From Rhodobacter sp. NTK016B (GTDB lineage: Bacteria > Pseudomonadota > Alphaproteobacteria > Rhodobacterales > Rhodobacteraceae), in assembly GCF_017303295.1 (NCBI RefSeq), contig NZ_JAFKOK010000009.1, positions 62,001-126,000 on the forward strand: 64,000 bases of DNA, written 5' to 3'. This document shows, piece by piece, positions 27,045 through 34,520 of this stretch; position 1 is the first letter of the stretch, and each line of letters opens with the position of its first letter. The notes beneath the pieces are model-generated. The model was not told the DNA's origin. It saw only the letters and a program-made list of their open reading frames with translations, and did no database searches. The position numbers and the translations under genes are program-made.

Positions 27045-27460
27045 TGCTGAAATCAACACTGAACCGCCGTGTCGAATGGGGCGATTGCGACCCCGCCGGC
27101 ATCGTCTTCAACCCGCAATTCTTCCGCTGGTTCGACCACGGCACGACCATGCTGTACGAAGCGGCGGGCTGGCCCAAGCAAGAGATGCTGAAGCGCTTCG
27201 ATGCGGCGGGCTGCCCGCTGGTCGATACCCGCGCGGTGTTCAAGGCGCCCTGTCGCTATGGCGACGATGTCGAGATCACCACCGAGATCGCCGAGGTGAA
27301 GGACCGCAGCTTCGACATCCGCCACACGCTGACCCTGAACGGCAAGCTCTGTGTCGAGGGGTTCGAAACCCGCGTCTGGACCGTCAAGGACCCCGAGCGC
27401 GGCATCAAGTCGGCGCCGATCCCGGCTGAACTGGTCGCGCGCTTCAAGGGCGAGGGATGA
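27044..27460 (+). CDS. 4-hydroxybenzoyl-CoA thioesterase-type hotdog protein
   Basis: A 138-residue single hotdog domain. The active-site region VEWGDCDPAGIVFNPQFF at residues 10-27 matches the 4HBT family with the catalytic Asp (DPAG, residue 16). Members hydrolyse acyl- or aryl-CoA thioesters. It is embedded between the CoA ligase and the GFA gene with one- and four-base overlaps, so it works in the same pathway, perhaps releasing the product acid or protecting the CoA pool. Confidence 0.88.
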   Translation: MLKSTLNRRVEWGDCDPAGIVFNPQFFRWFDHGTTMLYEAAGWPKQEMLKRFDAAGCPLVDTRAVFKAPCRYGDDVEITTEIAEVKDRSFDIRHTLTLNGKLCVEGFETRVWTVKDPERGIKSAPIPAELVARFKGEG

Positions 27461-27948
27461 TGAGCGAGACGCATCAGGGGCGCTGCCTGTGCGGCGACGT
27501 GGTGTACGAGGCACAGGGGCAGCCGTCGACCGTGACGGTCTGCCATTGCCGCTTTTGCCAGCGCGCGACCGGCGGCGCCTATCTGGTCGATGCGCTCTAC
27601 AAGCGGTCGCGGTTCAGGGTGGTTCAGGGGCAACCCGCCACCTATGACCATCTGTCCGAGGGCAGCGGCAACATCGTGCATATCCGCTTCTGTCAGCGCT
27701 GCGGCACGAAGCTGTGGCTCGAATTCCAGCGTTGGCCCGAACTGGTCGGGATCTATGCCGGAACGCTGGACGATCCCAACGGCTTCGACCGCAGCCCCGC
27801 GCGTACGCATTACATCTTCGCCGATCAGGCCGCCGACTGGACGGTGATGCCCGAAGGCGCCCGCGTCTATGGCGGGGATCTGTCAACGCCCGAGGGCGCG
27901 CGCATTGCGCCGCTCTGTCTGGACGCGCCCCGGATCGCCGGAGGCTAG
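27457..27948 (+). CDS. GFA family zinc protein
   Basis: A 163-residue protein with the zinc ligands of the glutathione-dependent formaldehyde-activating (GFA/CENP-V) family: GRCLCGDV, CHCRFCQRATG and RFCQRCGTKLW. Some members were proposed to catalyse the joining of formaldehyde and glutathione, though that activity is disputed. Its place in an operon with a demethylase makes C1 handling attractive, but this is inference only. It overlaps the thioesterase gene by ATGA and faces the MarR gene with a short gap. Confidence 0.85.
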   Translation: MMSETHQGRCLCGDVVYEAQGQPSTVTVCHCRFCQRATGGAYLVDALYKRSRFRVVQGQPATYDHLSEGSGNIVHIRFCQRCGTKLWLEFQRWPELVGIYAGTLDDPNGFDRSPARTHYIFADQAADWTVMPEGARVYGGDLSTPEGARIAPLCLDAPRIAGG

Positions 27949-27959
27949 CGGGGAGACGG

Positions 27960-28499
27960 TCAGAAATCCTGACTGTCGATGGCCAGCAGGTCGGGAATGC
28001 GCTTGTGCATCCGTCGCAGAAGCGAGGCCAGCGTGGCGACCTCGTCGCGGCTGAGATCGGCCAGCATCAGCGCCTCGCGTCGCCGGGCGACGACGATGAT
28101 CCGGTCATGCAGCACCCAGCCCGCATCCGTCAGCTCGATCAGCTTGCGGTGGTTCTGCGGGTCTTCCTGCCAGCTGCGCACAAGACCGCGCGCCTCCATC
28201 GCCTTCAGCCCGCGACTGGCCGCGGCCTTGTCCAGACCGATGACCTGACACATGCGGTACGCCGTGATCCGGGGCTCGATGGCCAGCATCGCCAGCATCC
28301 GCCACTCGGTCACACCGATGCCGAATTCCTTCAGGTACAGGCCCGACGAACTGCGCGACCATTTGTTGCCGACGGCGCTGATCAGGAAAGGGATATAGCC
28401 GTCGAGATCGAGCACGGAATGCCCGTCGCGGTCCAGCGTCGGCAGGTTCGATCCGTCATCCGGGCCAGTCGGCGCCGCGCGGCTCTGGTCGCGGGTCAT
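27960..28499 (-). CDS. MarR family transcription regulator
   Basis: A 179-residue protein with the winged helix of MarR at about residues 60-150: TEWRMLAMLAIEPRITAYRM, a recognition helix DKAAASRGLKAMEARG and the wing EDPQNHRKLIELTD. GGAGA lies six bases before the ATG. MarR dimers bind palindromes and are usually released by aromatic or acyl-CoA ligands. The gene sits between two outward-reading catabolic/transport transcripts and is divergent from the importer operon. The 205-base region upstream carries two copies of the shared palindrome. Confidence 0.9.
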   Translation of the reverse strand: MTRDQSRAAPTGPDDGSNLPTLDRDGHSVLDLDGYIPFLISAVGNKWSRSSSGLYLKEFGIGVTEWRMLAMLAIEPRITAYRMCQVIGLDKAAASRGLKAMEARGLVRSWQEDPQNHRKLIELTDAGWVLHDRIIVVARRREALMLADLSRDEVATLASLLRRMHKRIPDLLAIDSQDF

Positions 28500-28600
28500 G
28501 GCGTCTCTCCACTCAACTCATGTCCCCTTCTACTGACGCAGAACGACGATGACCACTGCCGCAATGCAGCGTCTGCCGTGAATGACGTGGCATCAAAAGC

Positions 28601-28614
28601 GTTGACATGACAAA
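28601..28614. promoter_or_regulatory. Candidate MarR operator 3
   Basis: GTTGACATGACAAA lies between the divergent MarR and binding-protein genes. It differs from the 22706 site at two of 14 positions. Confidence 0.6.
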
Positions 28615-28615
28615 T

Positions 28616-28629
28616 ATTGCTATGACAAC
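28616..28629. promoter_or_regulatory. Candidate MarR operator 4
   Basis: ATTGCTATGACAAC; its reverse complement GTTGTCATAGCAAT matches the 22742 site at 12 of 14 positions. It follows operator 3 after a single base, suggesting two dimers side by side. Confidence 0.55.
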
Positions 28630-28704
28630 GTATCGCTGTCCATGGCTTTGCATGGACCGGCTGCGCAAGCAGTCCGGGGAGGAAACCGTCCAGGGGAGGA
28701 CACC

Positions 28705-29865
28705 ATGATTTCGCGGACCATCGCCCTAGCGGCGGCGGCCGGCCTTTTGGGCACGGCAGCTGGCGCGCAAGACGCCTATCGCATCGGGTTGAGCGGCGCC
28801 CTGACCGGCCCCGTTGCCGGCAGCTACGCACCGGCCATCGAGGGGCTGCAGCTTTACATCAACCGGCTCAACGACAATGGCGGCATCAACGGCCACCCGG
28901 TCGAGCTGATCGTGCTCGACGACAGCGGCGAGCCGTCGCGCGGCGCCACCAATTCGCGCCGCCTGCTGGGTCAGGAAGACGTTGTCCTGATGATCAATGC
29001 CAGCCTGTCCTCGACCTATGCGCCGATGATGGCCGATGCCCGCCGCGCGGGCGTGCCGCTGCTCTTCGCCTCGTCGGCCTGCCCGGCCGAGGTCTATCCG
29101 CCTGCCGAGCCGCTTCTTTTCTGCACCACCGCTTTCGCGGCGCGCTATGACAGTCAGGCCACGCTTGACTTCATCGAGGCGCAGGCGGGCACCGATATCT
29201 CGCTGGGCTTGTCGGCCATGGCGATCCCGCTGTCGCGCGGCGAGATCGAGGCCGCCGAGGGACTGGCCGCCGAACGCGGGATGCGCCCGCAATCCCCGAC
29301 CATCGTGCCGCCGCCGACTGCCGATTACACCCCCTTCGCCACCACGATCAGTCAGGCGGGGGCGGATTGGGTCTATTCCTGGGCGCCGTGGGTCACCGAA
29401 GTGCGCACCTTCGAGGCCCTGCGCCGTTTGGGCTGGGAGGGCGATTACATCGCCTGGGCCCATCTGGAAGCCGAGGGTGAACTCGCCCGCCTGCAGGACC
29501 CGAAATTCTACGCCATCGGCGCCAATTCGCTGTTTGCCGAGGATCTGCCGGTGCATCAGGAGATCCGCGACGCCGCCGAAGCGGCGGGCGCGACCTATGC
29601 CCCCGACCAGATGGCCGAGGGCTGGATCGCCGGGCTGGCCATCGAGGCGGCGCTGCAATCGGCGGGCTGGCCCGCGGATGCCGAGGCGGTCAACGCGGCG
29701 ATGGAAAATCTGAACGTCGATACGCAGGGCCTGCGCGGCGGGCCGATCGAATGGACCGCCGAGAACCATTTCCGCGCGACGCAATACTACCGCGTCTACC
29801 GCTGGAATGCCGATGAGGGCGATATCGACGTGGTCCAGGACTGGGCCGCCTACACCGTCGAATAA
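28705..29865 (+). CDS. Branched-chain-type ABC substrate-binding protein (LivK-like)
   Basis: A 386-residue periplasmic protein. The ATG at 28705 has GGGGAGG six bases upstream and begins a signal peptide cleaved near AGA-QD (about residue 20). The mature N-terminus YRIGLSGALTGPVAGSYAP is typical of type I periplasmic binding proteins, and NGGINGHPVELIVLDD is the family hallmark. Relatives bind aliphatic amino acids, aromatic acids, amides or urea. The catabolic operon next door suggests an aromatic or related acid. It leads the livHMFG-like genes that follow. Confidence 0.9.
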   Translation: MISRTIALAAAAGLLGTAAGAQDAYRIGLSGALTGPVAGSYAPAIEGLQLYINRLNDNGGINGHPVELIVLDDSGEPSRGATNSRRLLGQEDVVLMINASLSSTYAPMMADARRAGVPLLFASSACPAEVYPPAEPLLFCTTAFAARYDSQATLDFIEAQAGTDISLGLSAMAIPLSRGEIEAAEGLAAERGMRPQSPTIVPPPTADYTPFATTISQAGADWVYSWAPWVTEVRTFEALRRLGWEGDYIAWAHLEAEGELARLQDPKFYAIGANSLFAEDLPVHQEIRDAAEAAGATYAPDQMAEGWIAGLAIEAALQSAGWPADAEAVNAAMENLNVDTQGLRGGPIEWTAENHFRATQYYRVYRWNADEGDIDVVQDWAAYTVE

Positions 29866-29874
29866 GGACGTCCC

Positions 29875-30744
29875 ATGCAGCTGGTTGCCAATATCATCGT
29901 CCTGAGCGCGATCTATGCGCTGATTTCCTGCGGCTATGTGCTGATATACCGCGTCAGCCGCGTTCTGAACCTTGCCCATGGCGAGCTGATGATGGTGGGG
30001 GCGTATCTGCTTCTCATGACGGCCAGCTTCACCTCGAACCCGATGGTCGCGATCCCGGTCGCGGCCGTCCTCAGCCTGACGATGGGAGCGCTGGTCTATC
30101 TGCTGCTGATGCGGCGGATGACCGGCGAATCGGTGCTGGCGGCGATCCTGACGACGATCGCGCTTGGCATCCTGTTGCGCGGGCTGATCGTCATCTTTTT
30201 CTCGGCCGCGCATCAATACCCGGCTGTGCCGCTGGGCATTCATTCCAGCTCGGTGCAGGTACTGCCCGGCGCGCGGATTTCCAGCCTGTCGCTGATCCTC
30301 GTCGTGGTGACGGCGCTGGTCTATGCCTCGCTCTTCGCCTTCCTGCGGCTCAGCCGCTGGGGGCTGCGGATGCAGGCCGCGGGCCAGAACCCGCTGCTGG
30401 CCGCCCAGCGCGGCATCAACCTGCACGCCATCTATGCCATGGTCTGGGCCATTTCGATGTTCACGGGCTCGGTCGCGGGGATGCTGATCTCGCTGGATGC
30501 CGGGCTGGACCAGACGCTTATCATGATCGGGCTCAAGGCCTTTCCGGCGGCGCTGGTGGGCGGGCTCGACAGCCTGCTGGGCGCGCTGATCGGCTCGCTG
30601 ATCGTGGCCGCGGCCGAGGTACTGCTGATCCAGTACGTCAACCCGCTGCTGGCCGATGTGGTGCCCTTCCTGATCCTGATCGTGATGCTGGTCGTGCGGC
30701 CCTGGGGCCTGTTCGGCACGCGGGAGGCGCTGGACCGTGTCTGA
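29875..30744 (+). CDS. Branched-chain-type ABC permease (LivH-like)
   Basis: A 289-residue inner-membrane permease with about eight hydrophobic segments. The LivH signatures are YVLIYRVSRVLNLAHGELMM at residues about 21-40 and the C-terminal GLDSLLGALIGSL cytoplasmic loop contacting the ATPase. It starts nine bases after the binding-protein stop and ends eight bases inside the next gene, showing tight coupling. Confidence 0.92.
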   Translation: MQLVANIIVLSAIYALISCGYVLIYRVSRVLNLAHGELMMVGAYLLLMTASFTSNPMVAIPVAAVLSLTMGALVYLLLMRRMTGESVLAAILTTIALGILLRGLIVIFFSAAHQYPAVPLGIHSSSVQVLPGARISSLSLILVVVTALVYASLFAFLRLSRWGLRMQAAGQNPLLAAQRGINLHAIYAMVWAISMFTGSVAGMLISLDAGLDQTLIMIGLKAFPAALVGGLDSLLGALIGSLIVAAAEVLLIQYVNPLLADVVPFLILIVMLVVRPWGLFGTREALDRV

Positions 30745-31723
30745 CCTGTCCCCTATGCGCGTCGTGACGGCGCTGATCGCCATCGCGGCCCTGATCGCCC
30801 TGCCCTTCCTTGCCTCGGGCGCGACGCTCGACATCGCCAACCAGATCCTGCTGGCCACGATCGGCGCCATCGCACTGATGCTGCTCACGGGCTTTGCCGG
30901 GCAGATCTCGCTGGGACATGCCGGGCTTCTGGCGGCTGGGGCCTTCACCGCCGGGATCCTCGCGCAGGAAATCGCCGCGCCTTTCTGGATCGGCATCCCC
31001 GCCGCCGCGCTGACCGGCGCGCTTCTGGGCGTGATCTTCGGCCTGCCATCTCTCAGATTGCGGGGCATCTATCTGGCCGTCAGCACCTTGGCGCTGCATT
31101 TCCTCGTGGTCTATGTCGGCGGCGAATACGAGACCCGGCGCGGTTTCTCGACTGGCATCCTGATCGACCCGCCCGTGGTCTTCGGCTTCGAATTCTGGGA
31201 CCCGGTCGCGTGGTATCCGGTGCTGTTGTTCGTCGCCGTGATCGTCTGGCTTCTGGCGCGCAACCTGCTGCGCTCGCGCACCGGGCGGGCCTGGGCCGCG
31301 ATCCACGACACCGAGCCGGTCGCGGCGGCGCTGGGGATCAACGTTGCGCGCACCAAGCTGTGGGCCTTTGTCATCAGCTCGGCCATCACCGCGATGGCGG
31401 GCGCGCTGTTCGCCTATTACCGCGGCTTCGTGTCGATCGAGGCGTTCTCGCTCTTCGTCACCATCCAGTATGTCGCGATGATCATCATCGGCGGCATGGG
31501 CAGCCTGCTGGGCGCGGTGCTGGGCGCGGCCTTCGTCACCGTCCTGCCCCACGCGATCGAAGCGGCAAGCGCCCTTCTGCCGTCGAGCGGCGGTCTGGCC
31601 GGGTCGATCTTCGCCATGAACTACGCAGCTTTTGGGCTGATCATGATCGCCTTTCTGGTGTTCGAGCCGGGCGGGCTGGTCGGCATCCTGCGCCGCATCG
31701 GCGGCAAGAGGGGGACGCGATGA
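30737..31723 (+). CDS. Branched-chain-type ABC permease (LivM-like)
   Basis: A 328-residue permease with about ten hydrophobic segments. It starts at a GTG that overlaps the end of the LivH-like gene. LivM features are LLTGFAGQISLGHAGLLAAG near residues 45-64, LPSLRLRGIYLAVSTLAL and the ATPase-contact region IIGGMGSLLGAVLGA. Together with the LivH-like subunit it forms the translocation channel. Stop and next start overlap as ATGA. Confidence 0.92.
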   Translation: MSDLSPMRVVTALIAIAALIALPFLASGATLDIANQILLATIGAIALMLLTGFAGQISLGHAGLLAAGAFTAGILAQEIAAPFWIGIPAAALTGALLGVIFGLPSLRLRGIYLAVSTLALHFLVVYVGGEYETRRGFSTGILIDPPVVFGFEFWDPVAWYPVLLFVAVIVWLLARNLLRSRTGRAWAAIHDTEPVAAALGINVARTKLWAFVISSAITAMAGALFAYYRGFVSIEAFSLFVTIQYVAMIIIGGMGSLLGAVLGAAFVTVLPHAIEAASALLPSSGGLAGSIFAMNYAAFGLIMIAFLVFEPGGLVGILRRIGGKRGTR

Positions 31724-32514
31724 GCACGCTTCTGACGGTCAAGAACCTGCATGTCTCGTATCAGCGCGCGATCACGGCGCTGACCGGCGTGTCGCTTAGT
31801 GTGGATGCGGGGCAGATCGTCGCCATCCTCGGCGCGAACGGCGCGGGCAAGACGACCACCCTGCGCGCGATCTCGGGCTTCATCGGGCTGGACAATGCGC
31901 GCGTCACGCAGGGCAGCATCCGCTTCGACGGCACCGAACTGGCCCGCCGCCCGCCCTATCAGATCACCCGACAGGGCATCGCCCTTGTGCCCGAACGCGA
32001 CAAGGTTTTCCCCAATCTCAGCGTGCACGAGAATCTCGAGGTCGTCTCGTCGCGCAGCGCCGGGGCTGAACGCGCGCGGCTGCAGGATCTGGTCTATACC
32101 CATTTCCCGCGTCTGGCCGCGCTGAAGAAACGCGAGGCGGGGCTGTTATCGGGCGGCGAGCGGCAGATGCTGGCCCTTGGCAGCGCAATCGTCTGCGCCC
32201 CCCGGCTGATGCTGATCGACGAGCTGTCGCTGGGTCTGGCCCCGGTGATCGTGGAAGAGATCGTCGAGCATCTGAAATCCATCCGCACCGATCTGGGCCT
32301 GACCATCCTGCTGGTCGAGCAAAGCGCCGCCGTGGCGTTCCGTCTGGCCGAGCATGCCTTCGTGATGGAGCATGGCGAGGTGGTGCTCAGCGGCAGTTCA
32401 GCCGAGCTGGAATCGAATGACGCGGTGCGCAACGCCTATCTGGGCACCGGCAGCGAGGGGCGGCGCAGCTACCGCGATCTGGCAATGGCACGCGACAAGG
32501 AGCTGAAGGCATGA
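31720..32514 (+). CDS. Branched-chain-type ABC ATP-binding protein (LivF-like)
   Basis: A 264-residue ATPase with Walker A GANGAGKTTT, signature LLSGGERQMLALGSA, Walker B LMLIDELSLGLAP and LLVEQSAAVAF. SLGLAP after Walker B marks the LivF group. A C-terminal extension of about 25 residues (SYRDLAMARDKELKA) is longer than usual in LivF. It overlaps both neighbours by ATGA and completes the importer with the LivG-like ATPase. Confidence 0.92.
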   Translation: MSTLLTVKNLHVSYQRAITALTGVSLSVDAGQIVAILGANGAGKTTTLRAISGFIGLDNARVTQGSIRFDGTELARRPPYQITRQGIALVPERDKVFPNLSVHENLEVVSSRSAGAERARLQDLVYTHFPRLAALKKREAGLLSGGERQMLALGSAIVCAPRLMLIDELSLGLAPVIVEEIVEHLKSIRTDLGLTILLVEQSAAVAFRLAEHAFVMEHGEVVLSGSSAELESNDAVRNAYLGTGSEGRRSYRDLAMARDKELKA

Positions 32515-33269
32515 GCGAGCTGGTGGTCGACAAGATCTCGCTGTCCTTCGGCGGCTTGCAGGTCCTCAACGAGGTGTCGCTCTCGGTGGCCGAGGGCGAG
32601 CTTCTGGCGCTGATCGGCCCCAATGGCGCGGGCAAGACGACGGTGTTCAACTGTATCAGCGGGCTTTACCGGCCCACGGGCGCGGTGCGCTTTCGCGGGC
32701 AGGACATCATCGGCAAAAAGCCGCATGACGTGGCCGCCCTTGGCATCGCGCGCACGTTCCAGCATGGCGAGGTCTTCGCGCGGCTCAATGTCGCCGACAA
32801 CCTGATGGCCGCGCGGCATTTGGCGATCGGCTCGAACCCGCTATCCGAGATGCTGGGCCTGCCCGGCGCGCGGCGGCAGGAACGCGCGCACCGCGCACAG
32901 ATCGCCCGGATCCTCGATCTGTGCGATCTGACGGGACTGGCCGACACGCCCGTGACCGATCTGCCCTATGGCACCCAAAAACTGGTGGGTTTCGCACGCG
33001 CGCTGGCGCTGGGGCCGTCGCTGCTGCTGCTCGACGAACCCTCGGCCGGGCTGACCCGCGAAGAGCGCGAGGATCTGGCCTATTACATCCTGAAGACCAA
33101 GGCCGAGCTGGGCATCGCGATGATCTGGATCGAGCACGACATGCAGATGGTCGCCGACCTTGCCGACCGTATCCATGTGCTCGATTACGGTCGCTCGCTG
33201 GCCGATGGTCCGCCCGGGGCGGTGCTCAACGATCCCGAGGTGATCAAGGCCTATCTCGGGACCGTCTGA
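32511..33269 (+). CDS. Branched-chain-type ABC ATP-binding protein (LivG-like)
   Basis: A 252-residue ATPase: Walker A GPNGAGKTTVFN, the LivG form ARTFQHGEVFARLNVADNL, the modified signature LPYGTQKLVGFARAL, Walker B LLLLDEPSAGLT and switch His in WIEHDMQMV. It is the last gene of the importer operon and meets opgC tail-to-tail with only three bases between stop codons; no terminator is evident there. Confidence 0.92.
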   Translation: MSELVVDKISLSFGGLQVLNEVSLSVAEGELLALIGPNGAGKTTVFNCISGLYRPTGAVRFRGQDIIGKKPHDVAALGIARTFQHGEVFARLNVADNLMAARHLAIGSNPLSEMLGLPGARRQERAHRAQIARILDLCDLTGLADTPVTDLPYGTQKLVGFARALALGPSLLLLDEPSAGLTREEREDLAYYILKTKAELGIAMIWIEHDMQMVADLADRIHVLDYGRSLADGPPGAVLNDPEVIKAYLGTV

Positions 33270-33272
33270 GCC

Positions 33273-34520
33273 TTACTCGGCCGGCGTCTGCTGCACACGC
33301 ATCCAGTCACGGCTCACCGCCGGCTCGTCGGCCTGCACCGGCTGGGGCTTGTGGGGCAGGCGCGCCTGCCACTCGGCCAGCGCGGCGATGGCGATGCTCA
33401 GCGCGATCCCGAGGGGCGGCAGCACCCATGCCATCCATACCGGGTCGCCATAGCCGTCCATCACGACCTGAAACGCCAGCGACATCGCGGTGCCCGCCGA
33501 GAAGACCAGCAACCCCTGCCGCCCCATCAGCCGCAACGGCGCGGCCCAGTTCAGGGCGGTCAGGCGACGCACAAAGTCGAAATAGGACAGCACATAGACC
33601 ATCGACAGAACATGCAGCAGGCGGGGCAGCGACAGGAAGGTCTTGTCATGCGAAACGATATGGAACGGCACGCCAAGCCCGCCCAGCCGCGCCATCTGGT
33701 GGTTCATGAACGCGCCCAGAGCGGGGATGTATTTCCACGCCACGACCAGCAGAAGATACCCCGCCGCCAAAGCCAGAAGAACGCGGCTTTTCGGGACGAA
33801 GCGCTGTTCGCGCCGCAGCGCCATGCCGATCAGCAGCCCCACCACGAAGACCAGCTGCCATGCCACCGGGTTGAAGAACCATCCGCCCGGATTGGGAAAA
33901 TTGGGCAGGTTGAGCCGCCACCAGCCCGCCGCAAACCACAGCCCCACCGACGCCGCCGCCAGCGCCCAGGGCCGCCAATGTCCCAGCAGCATTGCGAGGG
34001 GGGCGAAGAACAGCAGCACTGCATAGGCGGGCAGGATGTTCACATAGCCCAGTTGATGCGTCATCAGCGGGATGCCGATGAGCGCCTCGGCGGTGTTGCC
34101 GAAAACCTGCCGCAGGTTGATCTTCTCAAGCAGCTCGGGAAGGTTGAACAGGATCGCCCCCGCCGCGAAGATCGCGATGGCCCAGAGGGTCAGCAGGATC
34201 TGCGCCTGATAGAGCGTCCATGCGCGCATCCACATCGGCTTGACCGCCGCCCACCATCCATTGCGCGCGCGGTTCTCGCCGGTGAAGCGCCCGCTATAGG
34301 CCAGCCCGGCGGCGATACCCGACATCACGAAGAAGGATTCCGCCGCATCCGAGAAGCCCCAATTGCGCAGCGTCAGCGTCTCGTAGGGGTTTCCCGGCAC
34401 GTGATCGACGAAGATCATCACCAGTGCCACGCCGCGAAACGCATCGATGCGCGGATCGCGCGGGCGACGGGCCGGGGCGGCGCCCGGAAACCGGACCAGC
34501 TTGGCGTCAGAGTGCGGCAT
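33273..34520 (-). CDS. opgC: OpgC family glucan-modifying membrane acyltransferase
   Basis: A 415-residue protein with about ten hydrophobic segments. It begins PRIDAFRGVALVMIFVDH (residues about 24-41), the start of the OpgC domain, and includes YSGRFTGENRA and FHIVSHDKTFLSLPRLLHVL. In Rhodobacter sphaeroides OpgC adds succinyl groups to osmoregulated periplasmic glucans. The ATG at 34518-34520 lies inside the last codons of opgH, a 14-base overlap, so opgG, opgH and opgC form one coupled operon. A longer upstream frame lies inside opgH and is not used. Confidence 0.88.
   Translation of the reverse strand: MPHSDAKLVRFPGAAPARRPRDPRIDAFRGVALVMIFVDHVPGNPYETLTLRNWGFSDAAESFFVMSGIAAGLAYSGRFTGENRARNGWWAAVKPMWMRAWTLYQAQILLTLWAIAIFAAGAILFNLPELLEKINLRQVFGNTAEALIGIPLMTHQLGYVNILPAYAVLLFFAPLAMLLGHWRPWALAAASVGLWFAAGWWRLNLPNFPNPGGWFFNPVAWQLVFVVGLLIGMALRREQRFVPKSRVLLALAAGYLLLVVAWKYIPALGAFMNHQMARLGGLGVPFHIVSHDKTFLSLPRLLHVLSMVYVLSYFDFVRRLTALNWAAPLRLMGRQGLLVFSAGTAMSLAFQVVMDGYGDPVWMAWVLPPLGIALSIAIAALAEWQARLPHKPQPVQADEPAVSRDWMRVQQTPAE

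Noticed and set aside
28726-31068. Open frame of 780 codons on the minus strand
   Set aside because: It is a shadow of the binding-protein and LivH/LivM-like genes; no ribosome binding site and no recognisable protein.
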